NCBI GenBank assembly: GCA_035575515.1
Contig: DATLXU010000134.1
Span: forward strand, 34,554 to 98,553
Reading direction: 5' to 3'
Origin: DATLXU01 sp035575515
GTDB lineage: Bacteria; Acidobacteriota; Blastocatellia; UBA7656
DNA length: 64,000 bases
The notes under the pieces are model-generated. The model made no database searches, had not been told where the DNA came from, and saw only the letters and a program-made list of their open reading frames with translations. This document shows positions 19,688-27,921 of this stretch, in pieces; position 1 is the stretch's first letter, and each line of letters opens with the position of its first letter. Position numbers and translations under genes: made by a program.

Positions 19688-22069
19688 ATGACAAGGGGAG
19701 CAGTCGCAAAGATCACAAGCGCCGCCGCTTTAACATTATCGCTTTCGCTATTTCTCGCAGTGCCTTCGCAGGCGCAGGACGCGCGCGAGCGTGACATCAA
19801 GATAAAAATCGGCAAAACTCCGACCGATATTAAATTGAACCACGACGTTCAGCTATGGGCTGTGCTGATAGGAATCTCGCGCTACAAGTATGGCGATCAA
19901 AATGTTGGCGGTTATGAGATAAAGAATTTGAAGAACGCAGCCGATGACGCGCAGGCAATCTATGAGTTCCTCAGGAGCGAAGAGGGCGGCGGCTTCCCCG
20001 AAGACCACATCATTCTGCTCAAAGACGAGAATGCGACTAAGGCTCAGGTCGAGGCCGCGCTTGCGAAGCTGAAGCAGACGAGACCCGATGATTTCTTTAT
20101 GCTCTTTATCGCCGCGCACGGCGTGCTTGCGCCGCAGTACGACGAGAGCGCAAAGAAGACCGTCGAAGTTCCCTACTTCGTTATGTACGACAGCGACCTG
20201 CGCGACATGGCCCACACGGGGCTGCCGATGGAAACTTTTCAAAAAGCTGTGCGCGAGATACCAGCGAAGAAAGGGCTTGTGCTTTCCGACACCTGCCACA
20301 GCGCGGGCGTGCAGCTAGCTGGTCGCGGGGCCGATGCGACGACTCGTGCCAACAGCATCCTTACTGAAAGATTGAAAGAGGCGGATGCGACGGGCGTGGG
20401 ATTTCTATGGGCAGCCGACCAGACCGAAATTTCATTTGAGTACGACAACCTCAGTCAGGGGCAAGGACAGGGGCAGGGCGTTTTCACCTATTGCGTGCTA
20501 GAAGCCCTGCGCGGCAACGCGGATGCTGATGCTGATGGACTTGTCACTTTTCTTGAGCTGAAAAACTATGTGCGCGACAAAGTGCCTGAGCTTACGAACC
20601 GCCAGCAGCATCCGGGCGGCAACTCGACTTCGGTTGACACAAACTACATCCCGCTGTCAGCCGTGCCGGGCACATGCAAGAGCAGAGGCGATTGCGGCTC
20701 GATTGTCATTCGCGCGCCTGAGATGGAAAACGTCGCCGTCGCAATTGACGGGCAGGAGGCGGGGACCGTAAGCAGCCGCCACGAAATCACTCGCCGCGCG
20801 CCCGGAGGCGACCGATTGCTCGTCTTCAAGCAGGGCGGCACGACTCTGCAACGCTACGCCAAAGTCGAGCCGGGCAAGACTAAATTTGTCGAAATCAATC
20901 GCACCTTCACGCAATCGGATGAAGACGCACTCGTCCCTCCGCCTGATACGCAGGTTAACGTCTATTTCAGCGAAGAGAAAGCGCCCTCAAACGAAGCGAA
21001 GGATGCTTTCCTCGACGGCGTCGACCTGTTCAACCGGCAGGACATGGAAAAGGCCGTTCAGAAGTTCAACGAGGCGATAACGAAAAATGGCGGCGTGTAT
21101 GCCGACGCATTCGTTTATCGCGGGCGCGCGGAGCAATCGCTTGGCCGCAAAGTTGACGCGATCAAGAGCTTTCAACTTGCGCTCGCTGCTCGAAAGACAG
21201 ACTTCGAAGCCGAAACCCTTTTGGCCGAAGCGAAGTTCAACCTGAATCAAGACCCGTCGGAAGTCGAACCGATGCTGCGCAGCATAATCAAGCGCCATCC
21301 GAACTGGGACTTTCCGCGAGTCGTGCTTGGCGACGTGCTGTTGAAGCGCGCCGTGACAACCGATCCGAAATACTTCATTGATTCAGAGCGCGAGTTGAGA
21401 AAGGCTATCAAGATCAACCCGAAGTCGCCGCCCGCGCATTTGATTTTGGCAGACGTGCTGATGCATCAAGGCTCGGTCGCCAAGATGAAGGAAGCTGTTG
21501 AAGAAGCAAAGACCGCGCGCGACCAGTTCGAAGAGATTTCAAAGAAGAAAGTTTCAGCCACGCGCGCTTTGAAGGGGCTTTCGATCTCGCACCTGATATT
21601 CGGCGGGGGCCGTTTCCGTAACGACGCGGCGGCAGCCGAAGTGCATCACAAGGTAGGCGAAGCGATAACGCGGCTGGCTTATTACGACGACACGGGCGCG
21701 GATTACAGCGCCGATTTAGACCTTGCGCGGCAGGAGTTGACAGCCGCGAAGCAGTACGCGAAAGACGACAAGACTCGGTTGGCGCTCGTGCTTCAGACGA
21801 GCGCGTTGAATTATTTGCTGAAGGGCGATTTGAAACGCGCTATCGAAGACGGCGAAGCGGCGCTGAAGTTGAGAAATGATCTGGCAGAAGCGCACTTTTA
21901 TCTTTCGCAGGCGTACAAGGGCGATCAGAAATTTGCGCCCGCAGCCGAGCACCTGACCCGCTACATCGCGATGAGCAAGCCCGTGATGAGCGCAGACGAT
22001 TTGAAGAAGTTCCAGGAAGAACTCGACGACATTGTGAGAAAGCGCGACGCGAACCGGCAGAAGAAGTGA
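19688..22069 (+). CDS. Exported caspase-like (C14) protease with PEGA-like and TPR regions (1)
   Basis: A GGGAG site lies 9 nt before the ATG, and the protein begins with a signal peptide ending SQAQ (about residue 30). The caspase-fold domain (about 52-320) has the opening strand WAVLIGISRYK, the His motif AAHG (His144) and the Cys motif DTCHSAG (Cys203). It also has a late FTYCVLEALRGNADADADGLVTFLELKNYV segment. A PEGA-like beta domain (about 338-405) and a TPR array to the C-terminus (about 430-785, for example ADAFVYRGRAEQSLGRK) follow. The His motif has Ala instead of the usual Gly before HG, but the dyad is intact. It is predicted to be a periplasmic Arg/Lys-type orthocaspase with protein-binding repeats. 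Confidence 0.82.
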   Translation: MTRGAVAKITSAAALTLSLSLFLAVPSQAQDARERDIKIKIGKTPTDIKLNHDVQLWAVLIGISRYKYGDQNVGGYEIKNLKNAADDAQAIYEFLRSEEGGGFPEDHIILLKDENATKAQVEAALAKLKQTRPDDFFMLFIAAHGVLAPQYDESAKKTVEVPYFVMYDSDLRDMAHTGLPMETFQKAVREIPAKKGLVLSDTCHSAGVQLAGRGADATTRANSILTERLKEADATGVGFLWAADQTEISFEYDNLSQGQGQGQGVFTYCVLEALRGNADADADGLVTFLELKNYVRDKVPELTNRQQHPGGNSTSVDTNYIPLSAVPGTCKSRGDCGSIVIRAPEMENVAVAIDGQEAGTVSSRHEITRRAPGGDRLLVFKQGGTTLQRYAKVEPGKTKFVEINRTFTQSDEDALVPPPDTQVNVYFSEEKAPSNEAKDAFLDGVDLFNRQDMEKAVQKFNEAITKNGGVYADAFVYRGRAEQSLGRKVDAIKSFQLALAARKTDFEAETLLAEAKFNLNQDPSEVEPMLRSIIKRHPNWDFPRVVLGDVLLKRAVTTDPKYFIDSERELRKAIKINPKSPPAHLILADVLMHQGSVAKMKEAVEEAKTARDQFEEISKKKVSATRALKGLSISHLIFGGGRFRNDAAAAEVHHKVGEAITRLAYYDDTGADYSADLDLARQELTAAKQYAKDDKTRLALVLQTSALNYLLKGDLKRAIEDGEAALKLRNDLAEAHFYLSQAYKGDQKFAPAAEHLTRYIAMSKPVMSADDLKKFQEELDDIVRKRDANRQKK

Positions 22070-22112
22070 GAGTATTCTCACCGTTAATTTATGTGCATTT
22101 AAGTCTCTTCGC

Positions 22113-22166
22113 CGCCGCAGCCGCAGAGAGCTAATAATCTCCGCGCCGCTTCTGCGTCCTGCGGCG
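22113..22166. repeat. CGCCGCAG-type intergenic inverted repeat
   Basis: CGCCGCAG (22113-22120) plus CGCAGA (22122-22127) pair with TCTGCG (22151-22156) plus CTGCGGCG (22159-22166). The element resembles the one at 48753-48837 in its arms (GCAGA...TCTGCG), so it is probably an interspersed palindrome family in this genome. Confidence 0.5.
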
Positions 22167-22224
22167 GATCATCTTCGAGCGTCGTAAATCTATTTGAAAG
22201 CGGACGGGAATCATTCCTCGCACA

Positions 22225-22251
22225 TTGACATAACAACCGCGCTGGTATAAA
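22225..22251 (+). promoter_or_regulatory. Candidate promoter of second caspase gene
   Basis: TTGACA (22225-22230) and TATAAA (22246-22251) are both near-consensus but separated by only 15 bp. They lie about 60 bp upstream of the ATG at 22313, so the second caspase gene may have its own transcript in addition to read-through. Confidence 0.45.
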
Positions 22252-22312
22252 ACGGGCCTGTGGGTTTGCTCATCAACACCACAACATCAAGGATTGGTTT
22301 CAGGTAATCCTT

Positions 22313-24379
22313 ATGACTTGCCTCAGATTTTCCGCCGCACTCATCCGAGCCTTTTTAATAATCATTCTTGCAATTACGTTCCGCTCCATCGCGATTGCTC
22401 AAGACCGCGGTATCGCGATAAAGCAGGTCACAAGCGGAATTGCTCCCGACGGGCGCGGCAAGCTCTGGGCCGTCGTCATAGGTATATCGAGCTATAAAAA
22501 CATTCCGCCTGAAGGCCAACTCAGATTCGCTCATCGTGATGCTGAGGACTTCGCTGCTTTTCTTCGCAGCCCGAATGGCGGCGGATTCCCTTCGACTCAA
22601 ATCAAGCTGCTGCTGAACGCGGATGCCACATTGTCAGCCGTTCGCACTGCGCTAGGCACATGGCTTCCACGATCGGTTGAGCCTGACGATATCGTTTATA
22701 TTTTCTTCGCCGGGCACGGCGTCGTCGAAAGCGACACGGACGGTTATCTGCTCGCGCACGATTCGGACCCACAGAACCTCTACGCCACTGCGCTGCCGAT
22801 TGCGGAGCTTGACCGCATTATCACTGAACGATTGCGAGCGAGAATCGTCGTGTTAATGGCTGATGCATGTCATTCGGGAAAGATCGGCTGGACTTCGCGC
22901 GGAGCCGAACGCGAGGTCTTGATTGGCCGCTATCTCGATGAAGTGGGCAAAAGCGGCGCGGGCGTTGTGCGCCTGCTTGCGACGCGCGCCGACGAGCGCA
23001 GCTACGAAGACACGCGATGGGGCGGCGGGCACGGCGCGTTCACTTACTTCTTGCTGGAAGGATTGCGCGGCAAAGCCGACCGCGACAAAGACGGCGTGAT
23101 TCGCGCGGGCGAGCTTGTTGATTATGTTGCGGAAGTCGTGCCTGAGCAGACAAACGCGCTGCAACACCCGCGCGTTGCAGGAAGCATTGACCCAAGACTG
23201 CCGCTGGCAGTCCTGTTACCCGACGCTGCGCGAGCGGCTTCCGATGCCGCTGTTCCAATCGAAACGGTCGCGCTCGAAATCCATGGCGCTCCCGGCAGCG
23301 AAGTTTACATCAACAACACTTATCGCGGGCGCATAAGGCCCAACGGCATCCTCGTCGTTGAAGGATTAAAGCCCGGCGCGCAGGAGGTATCGCTAGACCC
23401 GCCCGGCGCCGAAGCATTAACTCAAAGCGTTATGCTCGCCGCCGCGCGCACGATTCTTGATTTTAAGACTGCGCTCCCGCCAACGGCGATGATTAAAAGC
23501 TCGCCGCTCATCTCTCAAATAAAAGAGACGCTCGCGCGCAAGCAGGTTCTTGAACCGGCAGGTTCTTGGGCGCTCTACCAGCGGTTAATTACCGAAATGC
23601 CGAACGAGCCGCAGCGCGCGAGCATCGAGACGGCGCTGAGCAGCGCGCTCGAAGAGATTGGCCAGCGAGCGATAAACGATTATGTGAATGCTTCGATTGC
23701 TGACCTCGCGCCCGACGTGTTTCGTCGAGGTGCCGAAGCGTTCGCTCGATTGAAGATGCTAAGACCTGCAGACGCGCAGATTGAGCCGAAGCACCTGTTT
23801 TGCGAAGGCCGCGCGCTCATCAGCGAGAGCCGCTCGAAAGAAGCGATTGACGTGCTGAAGCGGGCGATTGAGCTTGACCCGCGAGCGGCTTACGCTTACA
23901 ACGCGCTCGGCATCGCTTACGAAAAAGACGAGAAGAACGACAAGGCCAAAGATAACTTCGAGCGCGCGGCCCAGCTTGCGCCGCACTGGTCGCTGCCGCA
24001 CTCTCATCTCGGAATCCAATACTACATACGCGGCAAGACTGACCGCGCCGAAGAAGAATTCAAAGAAGCCATCAGGCTCGACCCCAGACTTGCATTTGCG
24101 CGATTGCTGCTCGTGCGCCTCTACCGCGAGCGCGCGCAATATCAGGAAGCGGAAAAAGAGGCGAACGACCTGCTTCGCCTCGCTCCGCGTTACGCCGCGG
24201 CTTATGCCGAAGTCGGATTGCTTTACGAAGCCATGAAGCAATACTCGAAAGCCGCCGACGCGTTTGATTACTGCCTCAAGCTGGCTCCCAACACGAAAGA
24301 TAGCGACGCCATCCGCGAGCGAATAGCTAAAAATCGCAAGCAAGCCGAAAAAGACGGCCCTCGATTGAGACGACCCTGA
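22313..24379 (+). CDS. Exported caspase-like (C14) protease with PEGA and TPR regions (2)
   Basis: The 688-residue product is a paralog of the upstream caspase, with a signal peptide (about 1-30). The caspase-like domain (about 50-300) carries FAGHG (His135) and ADACHSG (Cys186), an orthodox catalytic dyad. A PEGA domain (about 322-385) contains GAPGSEVYINNTYRGRIRPN, close to the PEGA segment of the kinase ectodomain (GAPAGSEVFVNNESRGKVGN). TPR repeats (about 500-680, for example AAYAYNALGIAYEKDEKND) complete it. It is probably periplasmic. The shared PEGA module links kinase and protease and supports a common pathway. The downstream gene is glgA, with its own promoter, so the cluster ends here. 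Confidence 0.83.
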   Translation: MTCLRFSAALIRAFLIIILAITFRSIAIAQDRGIAIKQVTSGIAPDGRGKLWAVVIGISSYKNIPPEGQLRFAHRDAEDFAAFLRSPNGGGFPSTQIKLLLNADATLSAVRTALGTWLPRSVEPDDIVYIFFAGHGVVESDTDGYLLAHDSDPQNLYATALPIAELDRIITERLRARIVVLMADACHSGKIGWTSRGAEREVLIGRYLDEVGKSGAGVVRLLATRADERSYEDTRWGGGHGAFTYFLLEGLRGKADRDKDGVIRAGELVDYVAEVVPEQTNALQHPRVAGSIDPRLPLAVLLPDAARAASDAAVPIETVALEIHGAPGSEVYINNTYRGRIRPNGILVVEGLKPGAQEVSLDPPGAEALTQSVMLAAARTILDFKTALPPTAMIKSSPLISQIKETLARKQVLEPAGSWALYQRLITEMPNEPQRASIETALSSALEEIGQRAINDYVNASIADLAPDVFRRGAEAFARLKMLRPADAQIEPKHLFCEGRALISESRSKEAIDVLKRAIELDPRAAYAYNALGIAYEKDEKNDKAKDNFERAAQLAPHWSLPHSHLGIQYYIRGKTDRAEEEFKEAIRLDPRLAFARLLLVRLYRERAQYQEAEKEANDLLRLAPRYAAAYAEVGLLYEAMKQYSKAADAFDYCLKLAPNTKDSDAIRERIAKNRKQAEKDGPRLRRP

Positions 24380-24392
24380 GCAGGTCGTTTTC

Positions 24393-24421
24393 TTGACAAC
24401 GGAGCTTGCCGCACATACTAT
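24393..24421 (+). promoter_or_regulatory. Sigma-70-type promoter of glgA
   Basis: A perfect TTGACA (24393-24398), a 17-bp spacer and TACTAT (24416-24421) predict transcription from about 24428, some 40 nt before the chosen glgA start. The TTG of the -35 box is itself in frame with glgA but should not be read as a start codon. Confidence 0.65.
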
Positions 24422-24467
24422 TTTTTATTCTGATGTTGGAAAAATTCATATCAATGGGAGTGCTCTT

Positions 24468-25916
24468 TTGAATATCTTACTGGCGGCTTCGGAAGTTGTT
24501 CCTTATGCGAAAACGGGCGGGCTTGCAGACGTTGCGGGCGCGCTTCCAAAGGCGCTGGCGAGGCTCGGCCACCGGGTTCGAGTCGTGATGCCGCGCTACA
24601 ATGTCGAAAAAATAAGCTCTCGCGCAGAGTTGATGGCGGGCGAGCTTCTGGTCCCGTTCAATTTCGGCGAGCGCCACACGGCTGTTTATATAGATCATTC
24701 GGGCGAAGTGCCCGTCTATTTCATTGACGCCGCCGAATACTTCGAGCGCGGCAAGCTCTACGGCGAAGCGGACGACGCGGAGCGATTCGCGTTTTTCAGC
24801 CGCGCGATTCTTGAACTCGCGAAAGCTCTCGGCGAGCGGTTCGACATTCTTCACATCAACGACTGGATGACGGGGCTTGTGCCCGCATACCTGAAAACCG
24901 TTTACGCGAATGATCCGGCGTTTGCAAACACAAAGACGCTTTTCACGATTCACAACATGGCTTTTCACGGGTTGTTTGATCCGGGCCAGTTGGCGAAGTT
25001 CGGTCTGCCCGATTGGATTTATCGAACCGAAGGCGGCATTGAATTCTACGGCGCGGCAAGCTCGCTCAAATCGGGGCTGGTCTTTTCGGATGCGATCTCG
25101 ACCGTAAGCCCGCGCTACGCGCAGGAGATTCAAACGCCTGAGTTCGGCGAGCGATTCGACGGGCTGCTTCGCGCGCGGCGCAACGACCTGTTCGGCATAC
25201 TCAACGGCGTTGATTACGACGAGTGGAGTCCCGAAAAAGATCATTTCATCGCGGCGCGCTATTCGGCTGACGACACGAGCGGCAAGCGCGAATGCAAGCG
25301 CGATTTGCTTCGCAGCTTTGGACTCTCAGAAGATTTGGACCGTCCGCTAGTGGGCTGCATATCGCGGCTGTCGGATCAAAAAGGATTCGATTTGATATTG
25401 GACATTGCCCGGCCCATGCTTGATCGCGGAGTCGCGTTTATTCTCTTAGGCTCAGGCGCGGAAGTTTACGAGCGAGCTTTCCAGCAACTGCGCAACGCGC
25501 GGCACGATCAGGTCGGCGTCTATCTCGGATTTTCAAATGAGCTTGCGCACAAGATCGAAGCCGGAGCGGATATGTTCCTGATGCCTTCGCGGTTCGAGCC
25601 GTGCGGGTTGAATCAGATGTATTCGCTTCGCTACGGCACGGTCCCAATAGTTCGCGCGGCTGGCGGACTTGACGACACGATTGAGAACTTTGATCGCACG
25701 AGCCGTCGCGGCAACGGATTCAAATTTTACGAGTACAATTCGGGCCGGTTGCTCGAAAAGATTCACGAAGCGCTGATGGTTTATGCCGACCGCGAACTAT
25801 GGGACGCGTTGATGCAGAACGGCATGCGCCAGGATTTTTCATGGAATAACTCGGCGCGGCATTACGTGGAGTTGTATGAAAGGCTGACGCAGCGCGGCGC
25901 GTCAGCAACCGTTTAA
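24468..25916 (+). CDS. glgA: Glycogen synthase (ADP-glucose type)
   Basis: Start taken at TTG 24468, seven bases after GGGAG. It gives the family-standard N-terminus (M)NILLAASEVVPYAKTGGLADVAGALP, and longer in-frame starts fall inside the promoter. The 482-residue length is normal for GT5 GlgA. Visible motifs are KTGGLADV (ADP-glucose binding), HINDWMTGLVPAYL, TIHNMAFHG, the LFGILNGVDYDEWSPEKD linker and the C-terminal RFEPCGLNQMYSLRYGTVPIVRAAGGLDDT donor-site region. It elongates alpha-1,4-glucan from ADP-glucose in the cytosol. No other glg gene is adjacent; related genes malQ, treZ and the debrancher lie 12 kb downstream. Confidence 0.95.
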   Translation: MNILLAASEVVPYAKTGGLADVAGALPKALARLGHRVRVVMPRYNVEKISSRAELMAGELLVPFNFGERHTAVYIDHSGEVPVYFIDAAEYFERGKLYGEADDAERFAFFSRAILELAKALGERFDILHINDWMTGLVPAYLKTVYANDPAFANTKTLFTIHNMAFHGLFDPGQLAKFGLPDWIYRTEGGIEFYGAASSLKSGLVFSDAISTVSPRYAQEIQTPEFGERFDGLLRARRNDLFGILNGVDYDEWSPEKDHFIAARYSADDTSGKRECKRDLLRSFGLSEDLDRPLVGCISRLSDQKGFDLILDIARPMLDRGVAFILLGSGAEVYERAFQQLRNARHDQVGVYLGFSNELAHKIEAGADMFLMPSRFEPCGLNQMYSLRYGTVPIVRAAGGLDDTIENFDRTSRRGNGFKFYEYNSGRLLEKIHEALMVYADRELWDALMQNGMRQDFSWNNSARHYVELYERLTQRGASATV

Positions 25917-25937
25917 TAATCAGGTGTCAGGATTCGA

Positions 25938-26006
25938 GTGCCGGGTGTCAGGGACTGGCTAATTTGAGAATTGAATCTCCAATAACCAATCTCTGACACC
26001 CGGCAC
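25938..26006. repeat. 14-bp inverted repeat between glgA and thioredoxin gene
   Basis: GTGCCGGGTGTCAG (25938-25951) and CTGACACCCGGCAC (25993-26006) are perfect reverse complements around 41 nt. A further GGTGTCAGG copy lies just upstream (25923-25931). It ends 26 bp before the thioredoxin ATG. It is probably a member of an interspersed repeat family and could also act as a terminator for glgA. Confidence 0.55.
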
Positions 26007-26032
26007 CCGATACCCATCCATGGGAGGTAATA

Positions 26033-26365
26033 ATGAGCGAGTTTGTCAGTGAAGTAACAGATCAGAATTTTGAGCAGAATGTTTTGAAATCGGATCAGCC
26101 GGTGCTGGTCGACTTCTGGGCCGAGTGGTGTCACCCATGCAAGATGCTCGCGCCGACGGTTGAGAAAGTTGCTCAGGAATACAATGGCAAGGCGAAAGTC
26201 GTTAAGCTCAACGTTGATGACAATCAGGTTGCGCAACGCTACGGCATCAAAGGCATTCCGACATTGATACTGTTCAAGGGCGGCAACGAAGTTGATCGCG
26301 TCGTCGGCGCAACGTCGAAAGAAAATATCGCCCGGATGATTGATCGCGCGCTTCAGGCGCAATAG
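26033..26365 (+). CDS. trxA: Thioredoxin with CHPC active site
   Basis: A GGGAGG site precedes the ATG. The 110-residue product has the full single-domain thioredoxin fold: VLVDFWAEWCHPCKMLAPTVEKVA, KLNVDDNQ, the cis-Pro loop GIKGIPTLILF and a C-terminal helix. It is a cytosolic dithiol reductant. The active site reads WCHPC where classical thioredoxins have WCGPC. The residues between the two cysteines set redox potential, so this may be a less reducing paralog. It is followed by a strong terminator, so the gene is monocistronic. Confidence 0.92.
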   Translation: MSEFVSEVTDQNFEQNVLKSDQPVLVDFWAEWCHPCKMLAPTVEKVAQEYNGKAKVVKLNVDDNQVAQRYGIKGIPTLILFKGGNEVDRVVGATSKENIARMIDRALQAQ

Positions 26366-26409
26366 CTCTTTCAAAGCGGCTACCGTAACTGCTCAATCAC
26401 ACCGCAACG

Positions 26410-26450
26410 ACAGGCGCACACCTTTTGGCTGTGCGCCTGTATTTCTGTTT
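26410..26450 (+). terminator. Intrinsic terminator after thioredoxin gene
   Basis: ACAGGCGCACA (26410-26420) and TGTGCGCCTGT (26430-26440) form a perfect 11-bp stem with a 9-nt loop, followed by ATTTCTGTTT. It lies 44 nt past the trxA stop codon. Confidence 0.85.
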
Positions 26451-26565
26451 CACCGAAGACAAGGCTTCACGCTGCGGCCCGCGCTCGCAACACCAAAGCC
26501 CTGAAACTGGCTCTGGGAGCCGATTTCACGCCTGCCCGCAAGGTCGAAGTCGAGAGCTAGATGAT

Positions 26566-27867
26566 ATGAAGAACATCGTGGTAATCGGAGCGCAGTGGGG
26601 CGACGAAGGCAAAGGCAAGGTCATCGACATCCTCGCGCCGCGCTTTGACATAGTCGCCCGCTATCAGGGCGGCCACAACGCCGGACACACAGTCCGCATC
26701 GCCGACCGCAAATTCGTGCTCCACTTGATTCCCTCAGGCATACTTCATGAAAACTGCTTGTGCATCGTTGGCAACGGAGTTGTAGTTGATCCTCACGCGT
26801 TCAATTCGGAACTTGAAGAGCTTCGCGGGATGGGTATTGAAAGCGAGGGCCGGTTGTTCGTTTCAACGCGCGCTCATTTGATATTGCCTTATCACGTCGC
26901 CTTAGACCGCGCGCGTGAGGAGCAACTTGGCGCAAGCAGCGTCGGCACAACGATGCGCGGCATCGGCCCTGCTTATCAAGACAAGGCCGCGCGAACCGGA
27001 ATCCGCGCAGGCGACCTGCTCTATCCTGATTTGCTCAGAGAAAAGATCAGGGCGAACATCGAGCGCGCCAATCGCGAGCTTGCTTCGATAAACGCCGAGC
27101 CGCTTGATGCGGAAACGACTATTGATGCTTTTATGAATGATGCGCTACGGCTCAAGCCTTTCGTGCGCGACACGGCTGCGCTGATTAATAGATCAATCCG
27201 CGAGGGCAAATCTGTTCTCCTCGAAGGCGCGCAGGGCACGATGCTTGATGTGGATCACGGCACTTATCCTTTCGTCACTTCATCGAACGCGACGGCTGGC
27301 GGCGCGGCTACGGGATTGGGTCTCGCGCCGAAGTTCATCACTGGAGCGTTAGGCATAGCCAAAGCCTATACAACGCGTGTGGGCGGCGGGCCGTTCCCAA
27401 CCGAGCTTTTGAATGAAACCGGTGAGTACCTGCAAAAGCGAGGCAACGAATACGGCGCGTCAACGGGCAGACCGCGCCGCACGGGTTGGTTTGATGCAGT
27501 AGTCGTCCGGTATTCGGTGATGCTCAACGGGCTTGATGCGCTCGTGTTGACGAAGCTCGACGTGCTCGACGAGTTTGAAGAGATAAGAGTATGCACGGCG
27601 TATCGCCATCGCGGCGAGTTGATACAAGACGTGCCTTATGGCGCGAGTGCGCTCGCAGAGTGCGAGCCTGTTTATGAAACGCTGCCCGGATGGAAGATGA
27701 CGACGAGCGGCATAACCGTCTTTGATGAATTGCCTGAGAATGCGAAAGCCTATGTGCGCCGCGTTGAGGAGTTGGTCGGCGCGGCTGTCGCTATGATCTC
27801 AACGGGACCGGAGCGGACCGAAACCATAATACGCGAATCTTCTGTTGTTGCTGAGTGGCTGCGTTGA
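26566..27867 (+). CDS. purA: Adenylosuccinate synthetase
   Basis: ATG 26566 gives the canonical N-terminus MKNIVVIGAQWGDEGKGKVID. An in-frame extension back to 26425 would run through the terminator and is rejected. The 433-residue length is standard. GTP/IMP motifs are all visible: GDEGKGK, GGHNAGHT, SSVGTTMRGIGPAY, EGAQGTMLDVDHGTYPFVTSSN and TRVGGGPFPTE. It makes adenylosuccinate from IMP, aspartate and GTP in AMP biosynthesis, in the cytosol. It is a single gene, convergent with the methyltransferase gene. Confidence 0.97.
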   Translation: MKNIVVIGAQWGDEGKGKVIDILAPRFDIVARYQGGHNAGHTVRIADRKFVLHLIPSGILHENCLCIVGNGVVVDPHAFNSELEELRGMGIESEGRLFVSTRAHLILPYHVALDRAREEQLGASSVGTTMRGIGPAYQDKAARTGIRAGDLLYPDLLREKIRANIERANRELASINAEPLDAETTIDAFMNDALRLKPFVRDTAALINRSIREGKSVLLEGAQGTMLDVDHGTYPFVTSSNATAGGAATGLGLAPKFITGALGIAKAYTTRVGGGPFPTELLNETGEYLQKRGNEYGASTGRPRRTGWFDAVVVRYSVMLNGLDALVLTKLDVLDEFEEIRVCTAYRHRGELIQDVPYGASALAECEPVYETLPGWKMTTSGITVFDELPENAKAYVRRVEELVGAAVAMISTGPERTETIIRESSVVAEWLR

Positions 27868-27921
27868 CGCACGCTCAACGAATGGCCGTAAAGCATCGCT
27901 GATATTTTGAAGAATCGAATC

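Noticed and set aside
26425..26565. N-terminal extension of purA
   Set aside because: Runs through the thioredoxin terminator; the canonical PurA N-terminus starts at 26566.
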